Below are positions 1-12,400 of a DNA stretch of 64,000 bases, piece after piece. The notes under the pieces were generated by a model. That model had not been told where the DNA came from. It made no database searches and worked only from the letters and a program-made list of their open reading frames with translations. The stretch's first letter is position 1. Each line of letters opens with the position of its first letter. The DNA is from Corynespora cassiicola (lineage: Eukaryota > Ascomycota > Dothideomycetes > Pleosporales > Corynesporascaceae). Location of the stretch: NCBI GenBank assembly GCA_022059125.1, contig JAEUWY010000003.1:1-64000 (forward strand), in the 5' to 3' direction. The position numbers were made by a program, and so were the translations under genes.

Positions 1-2440
1 CTGCTGCTGCATTGACGTCGGCCTTCTCTTGAAGCAGCCGCTCGACTACTGCGAGATAGCCTCCTTCTGCCGCCGCCTGCAGTGCCGTTCTTCCATTGTA
101 TCTCGCTGCTGCTGCATTGACGTCGGCCTTCTCTTGAAGCAGCCGCTCGACTACTGCGAGATGGCCTTGTTCTGCCGCCGCCTGCAGTGCCGTTCTTCCC
201 TCATAATATTCTGCTGCCGCATTGACATCGGCCTTCTCTTGAAGCAGCCGCTCGACTACTGCGAGATGGCCTCCTCCTGCCGCCGCCTGCAGTGCAGTTC
301 TTCCATCCCTTGCTGCTGCTGCATTGACGTCGGCCTTCTCTTGAAGCAGCCGCTCGACTACTGCGAGATAGCCTCCTTCTGCCGCCGCCTGCAGTGCCGT
401 TCTTCCATTGTATCTCGCTGCTGCTGCATTGACGTCGGCCTTCTCTTGAAGCAGCCGCTCGACTACTGCGAGATGGCCTTGTTCTGCCGCCGCCTGCAGT
501 GCCGTTCTTCCCTCATAATATTCTGCTGCCGCATTGACATCGGCCTTCTCTTGAAGCAGCCGCTCGACTACTGCGAGATGGCCTCCTCCTGCCGCCGCCT
601 GCAGTGCAGTTCTTCCATCACTCTTTGCTGCTGCTGCATTGACGTCAGCCTTCTCTTGAAGCAGCCGCTCGACTACTGCGAGATGCCCTCCTTCTGCCGC
701 CGCCTGCAGTGCCGTTCTTCCACCATAATATGTTGCTGTCGCATTGACGTCGGTCTTCTCTTGAAGCAGCCGCTCGACTACTGCGAGATGCCCTCCTTCT
801 GCCGCCGCCTGCAGTGCCGTTCTTCCATTTGCTGCTGCCGCATTGACGTCGGTCTTCTCTTGAAGCAGCCGCTCGACTACTGCGAGATGCCCTCCTTCTG
901 CCGCCGCCTGCAGTGCCGTTCTTCCATTTGCTGCTGCCGCATTGACGTCGGCCTTCTCTTGAAGCAGCCGCTCGACTACTGCGAGATAGCCTCCTTCTGC
1001 CGCCGCCTGCAGTGCAGTTCTTCCACTAATCTTTGCTGCTGCCGCATTGACGTCGGCCTTCTCTTGAAGCAGCCGCTCGACTACTGCGAGATGGCCTCCT
1101 TCTGCCGCCGCCTGCAGTGCCGTTCTTCCATCACTTTTTGCTGCTGCTGCATTGACGTCGGCCTTCTCTTTAAGCAGCCGCTCGACTACTGCGAGATGGC
1201 CTCCTTCTGCCGCCGCCTGCAGTGCCGTTCTTCCATTGTTTGCTGCTGCTGCATTGACGTCGGCCTTCTCTTGAAGCAGCCGCTCGACTACTGCGAGATG
1301 GCCTTGTTCTGCCGCCGCCTGCAGTGCCGTTCTTCCCTCATAATATTCTGCTGCCGCATTGACATCGGCCTTCTCTTGAAGCAGCCGCTCGACTACTGCG
1401 AGATGGCCTCCTCCTGCCGCCGCCTGCAGTGCCGTTTTTCCATTCCTTACTGCTGCCGCATTGACGTCGGCCTTCTCTTGAAGCAGCCGCTCGACTACTG
1501 CGAGATGCCCTCCTTCTGCCGCCGCCTGCAGTGCAGTTCTTCCACTATACTCTACTGCTGCCGCATTGACATCGGTCTTCTCTTGAAGCAGCCGCTCGAC
1601 TACTGCGAGGTGGCCTCCTCCTGCTGCCGCCTGCAGTGCCGTTCTTCCATTCCTTGCTGCTGCTGCATTGACGTCGGCCTTCTCTTCAAGCAGCCGCTCG
1701 ACTACTGCGAGATGCCCTCCTTCTGCCGCCGCCTGCAGTGCAGTTCTTCCACTATACTCTACTGCTGCCGCATTGACATCGGTCTTCTCTTGAAGCAGCC
1801 GCTCGACTACTGCGAGGTGGCCTCCTCCTGCTGCCGCCTGCAGTGCCGTTCTTCCATTCCTTGCTGCTGCTGCATTGACGTCGGCCTTCTCTTCAAGCAG
1901 CCGCTCGACTACTGCGAGATGCCCTCCTTCTGCCGCCGCCTGCAGTGCAGTTCTTCCATTGTATCTCGCTGCTGCTGCATTGACGTCGGCCTTCTCTTCA
2001 AGCAGCCGCTTGACTACTGCGAGATGCCCTCCTTCTGCCGCCGCCTGCAGTGCTGTTCTTCCACCATAATATCCTGCTGCCGCATTGACGTCGGCCTTCT
2101 CTTCAAGCAGCCGCTCGACTACTTCAAGATGGCCTCCTCCTGCTGCCGCCTGCAGTGCCGTTCTTCCATCCCTTGCTGCTGCTGCATTGACGTCGGCCTT
2201 CTCTTGAAGCAGCCGCTCGACTACTGCGAGATGGCCTCCTTCTGCCGCCGCCTGCAGTGCTGTTCTTCCACCATAATATCCTGCTGCCGCATTGACGTCG
2301 GCCTTCTCTTCAAGCAGCCGCTCGACTACTTCAAGATGGCCTCCTCCTGCTGCCGCCTGCAGTGCCGTTCTTCCATCCTTTGCTGCTGCTGCATTGACAT
2401 CGGCCTTCTCCTGAAGCAGCAGCTTTACAACCTCATCATG
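1..2440 (-). repeat. Array of ~24 near-identical ankyrin units
   Basis: Coding tandem repeat of 33-35 codons (about 99-105 bp per unit). On the minus strand each unit reads GRTALQAAAEGG, then a VVERLLQEKADVN core and a short variable alanine-rich hinge. Hinge length changes only by whole codons, so the frame is kept. Blocks of units are themselves duplicated: 31-342 is repeated at 343-654, and a two-unit block at about 1505-1700 recurs immediately after it. Such homogeneity points to recent unequal exchange. Confidence 0.9.
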
Positions 2441-5400
2441 ACCTATTTGACAGACACTTACCAAGGCATGTCTGATCTCGCTCTCTGATGGTCTCACTAC
2501 TGGTTGAATTCTGTCTCGAGCATGGAACATCATCTCCAGTTGCTCAAAATTGGCCGTTATACATGCAGAAGTAAACAGCCTCTGCCCGTCTTTCCGCCAA
2601 AGGTATTCCCAGTAACTTGACTCTTGCATGGGTGCAACCTTCTGCCAAATACAGAACATGGCTGTATGACCGTTTTGTACAGTCCAAACAAACATATTCC
2701 AGAGAGGCAATGATCTCGTGTCTTCGATAGAATTCCATGGCATCCATTCTACCGGTAAATGCTTTCCGCATACAAAGTTTTCCAAGATCGTACAACGTGC
2801 TACGTCTTGCAAATCTAGGTAGCGGCTATGGCTGTGCCAGTAGGACTTACAGTATTCAGCAATTTGGAAGACAGGATCCATTTTTTTTGCTTGATGAACG
2901 TTAAGTTGAGTTCTTAGAACATCAACCAAATCAACTGGTTGGTGTGCCCTCCTGTCTCGACGGCTTCTGAAAGAGTTAAATGCTGCGAATGGTCGTACTA
3001 AAGTTGGAGTTATAGTCCCTACAATTCTCATCGGGTGATTCATGGAATTGAGGTTTGCTGTATCAGACGTTCGCGTGATAGCTTGATGAAAGTCCGTAAA
3101 GGACAAATATGTAAGGCAAACATCTGCCAGATATTGCTCTGCACTAGCTTCCTCAATAGCGAACTTGGATGCTTCTTCTCCGTTGTTATAGTCTTGTAGA
3201 AAAGCCTCAACCGTATGGTGAGCCAGTGATACTGTTTGGTTGGCCTCATCGAATTCGATAAGATTTCCGCACAGTCTAGCTAGTTTCGGTAAGTCAAACT
3301 TGAAAGAAGGGCTTTTCCACGACTTCTGGCCTGCACTGATGGATACAGCTTCTTCCAGCTCACCGATCATCAGTGGCCGTTTGCTGTAGACAATCCATTG
3401 AAATGTTCTCTTTGCTCGCTCAGCGTGATCATCCATTCTTTTAGAGAGTCTCTTTAACAAGAGACTATACAGATCTGTAATCTTTCGTGGAAGAGTCTCA
3501 AGAAGGTCAGGGATTCTGTTCGGGGTTCCATCCTCCTCACAAACATCGAGAATGGCTTTGAATTGTAGGTCAACCCAAAGGAACCTTACATGAATATCAG
3601 TTCACATGTTCTACTACGTTGAAATGGAAACTTTATCTTGCGACGTACATTCCTTCAGAGTCGGCCATCAATTTTCGCTTAATTGTGTCGAGTACGATGG
3701 GCGAACAGACAGACAGTGCTCCCTCTGAGTATTTGTCGACCTGCGAATCGATGAACGTTTCGATATCATCCTTAAGGTCCTCTCCCGTAATGTGTAGCTG
3801 CGAGCAGGGAGCTAGAACTTGCGACATGTTCATGGCTGCATGAGTGAAGACAAGGATTCGAGCACTGTCCGTCTTTTGTACTTCCTTGAGAAAGGATTTG
3901 ATATTGCGCTGTTCCACCTCGTTCACCTCGTCGAGTCCATCGATTAGAAGGAATGCTTTTTTGAATTGTCCGCAAGAGTGGAGAAAAAGCTGCTCAAGTT
4001 CGCTAGTAGAAGGCTCGAGCTGATTCATGCGGTTACCGAAAAGCGACTCCAAGCGTCTTTCAACGACCGGGGAAAGATTTTCAAGATTAAGAGCCTGGTG
4101 TAGAATGCACCTCAGAAAGGTTGGTATTTCCAAAGACTTCTTATTGAGAGAATCGAAAAAATAATAGATGACCGCTGTTTCTTTCTGGTCTGGAAAGGTC
4201 ATTCGTAGATGATCGACAACGGATGCCCTTGACGTTCACTTAGAGTTCTAGATCATGTAGCCACGTTGCAAGTTTATGGGGTCACATACAGAAGAATGGT
4301 TTTTCCACAGCCAGCTTCAGGTTCATAAGTCAGTACAACGACATGGTAAAACCACTATGTAGTTGGGGAGTACCATACGAATTCCGTAACACCAGAGATG
4401 TTTTGGGCTTACCCCCTCAATCCAATTCCAAAACTCTGATTTGCGAGGGAGCCAACCGGATGTTCCTGGACAACGCTGCCTTTGGGCTCGACGAAGGCTA
4501 GCAGCATAGTCATGGTTGAGGACATGTTCCAAAAGTCGGATTTTATCACGCCCTATAGAAGTCAAATGATTGTTTCGTTCCAAAAGTAATGCTCCTGCTT
4601 AGATGTAGTCACCTTCTTTTCGGAGGATCTTCTGGATCTGTCGAGCGTCGCTTCGCCGTCTTTCAAGCTCCTGCTGCGATCGGAAAGCCCGGTTCTCTTG
4701 TATGTCTGCGGTTTGTGTAACACGGAACGCTCTGCTCTCGTCTGCTTCTGCTGTTAACAAGCGACGAAAGCTCGCTGCTTCCCGTTCGGATGCCAGTTGT
4801 AGCTCCTCAGTAACTTCATTCTTGGCTTCACTGATGTCCTCCTCTATCTCTTTAAAATCCACTTTGAATGATTTCCAAACTGACTTTGAAAATCGTTTAG
4901 TGCCTAGAAAACATTGGTCCTTTAGCAATCTTGTAGACACACACAAGTGGAACAGGGAATACCACCTTTCTCCTGGACTACTCCCAGTGCCTTTGAGCAA
5001 AACCGCACCACAATAGCGTAAAAGTCGGCCAGTGCCTGTTGCAATCTCACCGAGGTAGAGAAAAGCTTCTCATACTCAGAGAGTCTGGGACAGTAATTGC
5101 TGAGTTGAGCTACTAGTTTCGACAACTTGTCAAAGTACTCAGCAAAATTTGTCAAGGTCTAGCACACAATAAGTACAAATCAAATGCGCTAGTAGCAAAA
5201 TAGGCCACAGACTAGGAGAACGAGTCTGATACCACCCCAGACTAGTGCCGCTATCTGGTTTGGCCCTGCGCATACATCGATGATTTTGCAATACTGCTGG
5301 ATGGAGCTTAGGAATCCTTGGAGTCGCGAAGCGAAGAGACGGCTCTTGCGGCTTGCGTTTGCCTCCACGATGTCCTTTGTTAGATGCACGACATCATCTT

Positions 5401-5476
5401 GTGTCGGCGCAGGGTTTGAGAATGAGCGAAGTTGAGCGGCTTGGTCTGCTGTGAGAATCTGCTGAAATTCGCTCAA
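1..5476 (-). CDS. NACHT-ankyrin NLR receptor (3' end beyond window)
   Basis: Intracellular STAND/NLR receptor, expected to signal in non-self recognition. Seven exons join in frame: 5476-5213, 5158-4966, 4903-4613, 4552-4413, 4354-4290, 4227-3649 and 3584 to beyond base 1. All introns are GT-AG, 54-64 nt. Domains: a DUF7708-like helical N-terminus (about residues 20-170), a charged coiled coil (170-250), a NACHT with P-loop AGCGKT near residue 310 and Walker B LLIDGLDE near 408, a helical linker, then about 24 ankyrin units from residue ~890 to the edge. No stop was met where the frame was read through (exons 1-6, the linker and the first units); the rest of the array has repeat lengths that are multiples of three. 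Transcription runs leftward, so the C-terminus is missing. A copy of the ~60-bp NLR-associated repeat lies at 5837-5897, upstream of the start. Family is certain; exact splice sites are inferred. Confidence 0.88.
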
Positions 5477-5836
5477 TGCTGTCGATAGCTCGCTATGTGC
5501 CCTGCTGTTATCAGTCGAACCCTCTAAAAGAACACCGGAAGGTATAGGCTAACATGACTTATGTGTACTTCCTTATAGCTTGAATCAGACAGTGTATCTT
5601 ATGTTGCTGGATAGAGTGTGTCGTTTCCGTGAGCGGGGTGGATTCAGGGCCGACTGATTGCTAGGCTGAAAGGCTGAAGAGCTGAAGAGCGTAGTTGCCA
5701 AGCTAATGCGTCTCGTTACACGAATACGAAAATACGCGCGCCATTAGATTGCCATTAATCACAGTCAAATAAGAGAGCTTATCATTGGTCTTCCGGAAGC
5801 TATCCTTGGGGGCAAAAACAAAAGGATATTGCGCGT

Positions 5837-5897
5837 GAACACCTGGAGCACGCTAGTAGGGACGCTGGCCGACCCGTTCCTGCCCTGATCTTGTGAT
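5837..5897 (-). repeat. NLR-associated ~60-bp repeat, copy 1
   Basis: Read on the minus strand this begins ATCACAAG, continues GGGCAGGAACGGGTCGGCC and ends GGTGTTC. It matches copies at 9055-9111, 13363-13419, 15805-15865 and 21056-21116. It reads toward the ankyrin NLR and starts 421 bp upstream of its ATG. A possible inverted partner would lie left of the window. Confidence 0.75.
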
Positions 5898-6139
5898 AAC
5901 CTTTTTCGTGGTGGTGAAATAGATAGAGCAGTCAGGATGCATGCCTATAATTAGTGTAATAGAGATAACTTTCTCGGTTACGGCAATGTGGCGTCGGGTC
6001 GGTGCTATCATCTCCGCTCTCCTATCACGTGCTGTTGCTTCGGAAACAAAGCGCAAAGCTCGGACCATATCCAATATGCTGCTTGGCCTCATTCAAAACC
6101 TGACATCATATCAACCACCATACGCCAACAGCCTCTATT

Positions 6140-7645
6140 ATGTGCGCGCGCGAGCGAGAAACTTCAATTTTGAAGTGGCTTGAAGATTTCCCTTGCGACC
6201 GTCAGAATCCTTCATTGACATCCGCAGAACCACTTACACCATTGTCATTGCGTTCGGGTCCGTCGACCCCCACTTTGTCAGGCAAACGGAAACGGGGGAG
6301 AAGCATGCCTGAACCCCGATCACACAGCCCTCAAAAGCGCCAACGGAGACTACCCGATGATGATGACATATTTCCTGATCAGAGTGCTTCAGACATAGGG
6401 GTGACAGAACTGTCGGAGAGGACTAAACTGTCGCGTCCATCGCAATCTGCCGGATCGAGTCCGAAGCGAGCAACGAGTCCCGTGCGAGACCTTTTGAATG
6501 ATTTACGCGTGTCGAAACCCTCTGTACTCTGTGAAATTCCGTCCTCGGTGACGCTTCCTGAGCGTGCTGCGGCCCTGCAGCGACGTCTGATGGACGAGCT
6601 TGAAGAGCGGCTTATTCCGGCAAGCTTAAAGGTAATGGGACCAGTCAGCTTAAGGACTTATTCCATGACATCTGACAAACAATACTCTGCAGCCTCGAAT
6701 ACTTGCGACATATCCTTCTGTAGCGGCGACCATTCCAACCTCAGCGTACGACGTCTCAGATACGCGATCAGCAGATGAACTCAACATATTATGGGATTGC
6801 GTGGAGGAGATTTTAAGCGAGAGCAGGGACTGTGGGAGATACCAACAAGATGAGAATGCTTGGTGTATGAAGGTGGTCCATCCAACCTTGCGCCTAGCAC
6901 TGAAGGGGAGCTCTATGCTGAAAGTCGAAAGCGTGTATGTCTTAACCTGAGCAACGCTCTCCACCGGTACTCAGTATGACTGAATATTGCCTTTGCAGAC
7001 AAACCCAAGCGGTCAATCCCGATATGCTGCCAATCACGCCAAAGAATTATCGTGTTCAAAGAAAAGCGGACTATACATTCGCTTTTCATCGGAACAATGA
7101 GCAGGTGTCGGAGCTCTACAACAAACTCCATCTAGTTGGCCTGGGTGACATGATCAGTCAGACAATACCAAGCGACTAGCTCTATTCTCTGGGATTGAGG
7201 TGAAACAAGAGAATGGAGGCAAGGACGAAGCGCTTGCCCAATTAGCAATTTGGCTGGCTGCAGGGCTAGAGAATGTTAGGAGATTGGCCGAAATAGGGCA
7301 AAAGCGACAATTTTCCGTTGAGGAACTCCGCCCCACGGTCGGATGGACGATCATCGGGCATGACTGGCATACATATATTGCTCACAGGGTTCATCAGGAT
7401 GGCCGAGATACGTTTGTAAGCATATCTGCACAAGCGGTCGCACATTGCCTAGCTAACCGAGCTGCGGACAGAACGTTGTGGGACCATGGAGACCTGCTAC
7501 CGCGGACACGAGGGATGTGTATGGAATCTTCAAGCTATTGCGATTGGTGAGAAGAGCAGCCGAATTTGCCTCGGATGAGTATTGGCCGTGGCTGAAAGAC
7601 GAAGTATTGATACCTTGCGTTAGCCATAATGGCCAAGGCCTGTAA
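6140..7645 (+). pseudogene. PD-(D/E)XK nuclease-like gene with one frameshift
   Basis: Member of a fungal family with a PD-(D/E)XK-like core (PDDEXK_12-type). Exons: 6140-6631, 6693-6934, 6999-7415 and 7472-7645. The protein has a basic Ser/Pro-rich N-terminus with KRKRGR and KRQRR nuclear-localisation-like motifs, a conserved DENAWCMKVVHP block and the core GIEVKQ...QLAIWLAA, which supplies the E-x-K pair. The four exons total 1325 nt, one base short of a whole number of codons. The break is at about 7160-7180, where the upstream frame stops at TAG and the family reading resumes one base off. This is either a young pseudogene or a one-base sequence error. A paralogue lies at 13787-15367. Confidence 0.7.
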
Positions 7646-8450
7646 CAAGCAAGAGCTAAAAGCCTCCACTCATGGATAAAACTTCTTGGTAGCGCAAATG
7701 ATAGGGCACAAGAAGAGGTGTTTTCACCTTCAGAGTGCATGGGAATAACTCGGATAGGGACTGAAGGACCGAAGGACTCAACAGCGGAAGCTAGTCACGG
7801 AAAATAGGAAGCAAATTCATTTTTAGTTTGAGTTCCGGACTGGGTCCCAGGGTCCAGGCCCGTGCCCTAAGACAACATATGAGCATCAGTCGGCTACGTA
7901 TCCTTAGTAGGTTCTGTCCTTCCCTGCTGGAATACGAGTAAACGCCTCTGGAGTTTTTATCAGAGGTGGCACACATATTAGAGGATCGTTCAATAGATTT
8001 TACATGGGATTGCAACGAAGTGCTGCTACACGCTTATGGTTTTCCATGGTAATGCTACTATGCTGTGATGAGCTAGCGCATGTTCCAATTAGTCTCAATC
8101 AAGGATCTTTGCGGGAACCAATCTGAACACCAAGACTCCCTGTAGTGCCAGCAACAACCACAAACTCAAAAGCATCTTTTTGAAAAGACTTTATCGCCTC
8201 TCGCACATGCAATATGGAAAATTCTGTAGAAATAAACAACCAGCCAGTGACCTCTTTAGAAGTTCATTTGGATAGGGACGTGTATGTGCCAATGGCTCCT
8301 GCTTCTTCGGGCTAGCCAAATGCGACACTGCGGGGCTGTGCTCTGCAGAGAATATTAGTCGAGCGGGGGGCTTATAATGGAGGCATCTAAATCACGACCA
8401 ACTCCTTAGAATATTGTTTAGTACGAATATACTGGCAGTCTGTAGCAGCC
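7646..8450. other. Intergenic, no recognised gene
   Basis: Only short overlapping open frames are present, and none has recognisable domains or a convincing splice structure. Confidence 0.5.
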
Positions 8451-8451
8451 A

Positions 8452-8733
8452 TGACCCTTCCTTGCTTTGTTTGCGACCAAATGCGAACCCGTAACCCAAA
8501 AAAAACACGAAAATCTCCAAACATCTGGACCCACTCAAACTTGTCTCCTCTGCGACCGAGATTTCTGCGGCAAGCACAAGGGGGAATCCGATGAGGTGTG
8601 CGAGATCAATCATGTCTCATACTATAGGAACCATAGACACCTTGGAAACACTTTTCCAACGCTGGCTGAGAGACTGAAGATGTTAAGTAGAGAAAGTGAG
8701 ACTGTAAGTCTCTTGTTCTTGCCTTTAGACTAG
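8452..8733 (+). pseudogene. Short Cys/His-rich fragment, probably broken
   Basis: One frame starts at the ATG at 8452 and gives MTLPCFVCDQ. After a run of eight A residues near 8500 the coding look moves to another frame, which reads CLLCDRDFCGKHK, CEINHVSYY and FPTLAERLKML. The spaced CxxC, CxxxH and C...H pairs suggest a small zinc-binding protein of a kind seen as fungal orphans. Joining the halves requires a frameshift at the A-run, so I treat it as a remnant. The function is unknown. Confidence 0.35.
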
Positions 8734-9054
8734 AGAGGTGTTTGCAACTAAGTATCACACAGATCATTGAAGGTAAATCAGATTCTACCTGTAGAGCTGA
8801 TTAAGAATGAAGTAAACCATACTATTTCAATCCAGACGAGTATTGTGCCTAGGGCAATCAAGGAGAGTATTTTTACGGAGTGGAGCGGTACATGTTCCGT
8901 GGATAATGTGGGATGAGACAGCCAAAACAGCCTCGTTACCTTCAGAATATTGTAGCAGAGCTAATCTAAAGATCTGTCCCCACGCAGCAATACACCGCCT
9001 CATAAAAGCTTGCCCTTAATCCCAATCCTATCTACTGTTCAAATTCAAAAGCGG

Positions 9055-9111
9055 ACAAGGTCAGGGCAGGAGCGGGTCGGCCATCGTCCCGCCAGCACGA
9101 TTGAGCCGTTC
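9055..9111 (+). repeat. Left inverted repeat of HNWD unit 1 (copy 2)
   Basis: Reads ACAAGGTCAGGGCAGG, AGCGGGTCGGCC, then CGTTC at its inner end. It begins 392 bp upstream of the HNWD1 ATG. Its closest relative among the copies is the inverted one at 13363-13419 on the far side of the same gene (roughly 80% by eye). The two enclose a 4.4-kb unit. Confidence 0.72.
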
Positions 9112-9446
9112 ATGCACGTCGTTCTTGCCCCTCCGCCACCACCACGAACGACTTATGCTGCGCCACACTCTGGGCTGTGCGAGCACTCGACCTCCAGCTA
9201 CGACCTCAGCCTGATGCAGCTTTGTCTCGCGAAATGGAGCACACAATAGCTGGTTGCATCATCGCGCTCTCTAATACTGGAATCAGGTGCTACCGATCCT
9301 CCTAACAACTCGACGCATTTACTAAGCTAGTAGCTAGGTCGTACGCGAAATAGACGACCGAGCTTGCTGTGCTCGCCTTGCTGGCTAGGCCGCCGCGATC
9401 AAGGAACTGTTCCTCCTGCATCTTTCTACCATCTCGATGCGACACC

Positions 9447-12400
9447 ATGCGCCTTCTACAGCACAGCGGTACTGACGCATACCAATTTACGAAGCTTTTC
9501 ACCAACGATAGGGCGATTCCTCCCTACGCGATCCTCTCACATACATGGGGAGCGGACGGCGATGAGGTCACATATGATGACTTAATAACGGACAATGGTA
9601 CGCATAAGCCTGGGCATGAAAAGATTCGGTTCTGCGCAGAGCAAGCCAGGCAAGATGGCTTAAAGCACTTCTGGATTGACAGTTGCTGTATCAATCAAAA
9701 AGATAAGGCCGAGCTGTCGAAAGCCATCAACTCTATGTTTACCTGGTATCGTAGAGCAGAGCGGTGCTATGTCTATCTGTCAGATGTTTCGACAGCTAAG
9801 CGGAAGTTAGATGGCGACACCTGCGAGTGGGAAGCTGCCTTTCGGAGGAGCAAATGGTTCACTCGAGGCTGGACGCTCCAAGAGCTGATTGCACCTCGTA
9901 TAGTCGAGTTCTTCTCTCGGCAATGCAAGTGCCTCGGCAACAAGGACTTACTGAGGCAACAGATCCATGAGATCACCAATATCCCAGTGGCTGCGCTTCA
10001 GGGAGAGCTGCTCTCGCAATTCAGCGTTAACGACCGCTTATCATGGGTCCAGCACCGCGAAACAAAGCGTGAGGAAGATAAGGCATACTCATTAGTGGGT
10101 ATTTTTGGTGTTTATATGTCCCCCATCTACGGCGAAGGGATAGGTAGAGCTTATGGCCGACTCCAAGACGAGATTAAGAAGCTGGAGGAGTGTATGAGAG
10201 ACCTACACGTCACCGATCCGCGGCGCGACAAAGCGCGTATTGAAGAGACCAAAGGCGGACTATTAGAGGAGTCGTACCACTGGATCTTCCAAAACCTAGA
10301 CTTTATCCGCTGGCGTAAAGAAACGCAAAGCCGGCTGCTGTGGATTAAAGGCGATCCTGGCAAAGGCAAGACTATGCTGCTTTGCGGCATCATCGACGAC
10401 CTGTACAGGTCCACGGCCAAGACGACTCTTCTCTCATACTTCTTCTGCCAGGCCACTGACTCACGTATTAACAATGCAACGGCTGTGCTAAGGGGTCTCC
10501 TATTCATGCTTGTCGACCAGCAGCCAGCGCTCATCTCGCATCTGCGGAAGGAATACGACCAGATAGGCAAAGCGCTCTTCGAAGATTCTAATGCCTGGGT
10601 TATTTTACGTGAGATCTTTTTAGACATTCTACAGGACTCGATCTTGGACAGCATGTACTTTTTCGTCGATGCGCTCGACGAATGTATAACGGATCTTGAC
10701 AAGTTGCTGGTCTTCATTGTGCAGAGTTCGTCTCTGTCACCTCGTGCCAAGTGGATACTGACGAGTCGCAACTATGTCAACATCGAGCAGCGACTACAGC
10801 TCGACGATTCTGGAGCGAGGCTCAGTCTTGAGTTGAAGGAAAACGCTGAGCAAGTCTCCCGTGCCGTTGGCGCTTACATCAAATATCGCGTTGGAGAACT
10901 GGAACAAATCCGGCATAACCAGCTACTCCAATCATCAGTTCGAGAGAAGATGCAACAGAAGGCGAACGGCACTTTTCTTTGGGTGGCTCTAGTCATGAAA
11001 GAGCTTAAAGAGGCACAGTCCTGGGAGGTATTGCAGGTCCTCAACGAAGTCCCGTCGGAGCTAATAGACGTGTACCGGCGGATGATGGAGCATATTAAGC
11101 AGTTAAGGCGCCGTAATCCAGAACTGTGCCGTCAAATTCTCTCTACTGTCATCGCTACGCAACGTCCGCTACATCTACAAGAGCTTTACGTTCTAGCGGA
11201 CTTGCCTAACCAGGACCCTAATATAGAAGAAACGACCGCGACGATGGTAAAAATGTGCGGTTCATTCCTCACATTACGAGAAAATCATATATATGTTGTT
11301 CATCAGTCAGCTAAGGATTTCTTATTAGACGAAACGACCCTCAGCAAGTTTCCGTCCGAAGCTGGAAAGATTCACCAAAACATCTTTTCCAGATCTATAC
11401 AGGTCATGTCTAATAGTCTCCAGCGAGATATGTATCAGCTGCATGCGCTAGGATACCCTATCGAGCAGGTACAACAACGCAAGCCTGATCCACTAGCGGC
11501 ACTACGGTACTCGTGTATCTATTGGATCGATCACCTCTGCGAATGGATTTCTAAGTCATCAACGTGCGATGGGAGCATTCTCAAGAGTGGTGGGGTGGTA
11601 GACGGATTCATAAGAGAGAAGTATCTCTACTGGCTCGAGGCTATTAGCCTTTGCACAAGCATGTCGAAGGGTGTAATGTCAATGGCTAAACTAGAGGCCT
11701 TAATCGATGTAATCTCCTACCAGCTCATTCTGTATAATAAGCATTTACTAACTAGACCAGAAGCAAGAAGCTACATCTTCGATAATGGAAGTAGTTCGAG
11801 ATGCACGGCGATTCATTATGTACCACAAATCGGCTATTGAGAGTAGTCCGCTTCAGGCATATGGCGCGCTTCTATTTAGTCCAACTCGTAGTATTATACG
11901 AGTGCTATTCAAAGATGAAGAGCCAAAGGGGATAGTAATTAAGCCAGGAATACAGGAACGATGGAGTAACTGCCTCTTAACACTCGAGGGCCACAGCTCC
12001 GCCGTCAGCTCGGTGGCCTTTTCTCACGACTCGACCTTGATGGCGTCCGCGTCCGACGACCGCACGGTGAGGGTGTGGAAGCCAGGCAGCGGCGAGTGCA
12101 TGTCGACGCTCAAGGGCCACAGATCCTGGGTCAGGTCGGTGGCCTTCTCCCACGACTCGACCCTGCTGGCGTCCGGGTCCGGCGACTGCACAGTGAGGGT
12201 GTGGAAGCCAGGCAGCGGCGAGTGCGTATCGACGCTTGAGGGCCACAGCGCCGCCGTCAGGTCGGTGGCCTTCTCCCACGACTCGACCCTGCTGGCGTCC
12301 GGGTCCGGCGACTGCACAGTGAGGGTGTGGAAGCCAGGCAGCGGCGAGTGCGTATCGACGCTTGAGGGCCACAGCGCCGCCGTCAGGTCGGTGGCCTTCT

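Noticed and set aside
1..2440. CRISPR-like regular repeats
   Set aside because: The repeats are coding, without spacers, and the genome is fungal.
29..2488. Long plus-strand open frame (819 residues, Cys-rich repeats) over the ankyrin array
   Set aside because: It is the antisense shadow of a repeat whose units are multiples of three. The minus strand reads as ankyrin repeats continuous with a NACHT gene.
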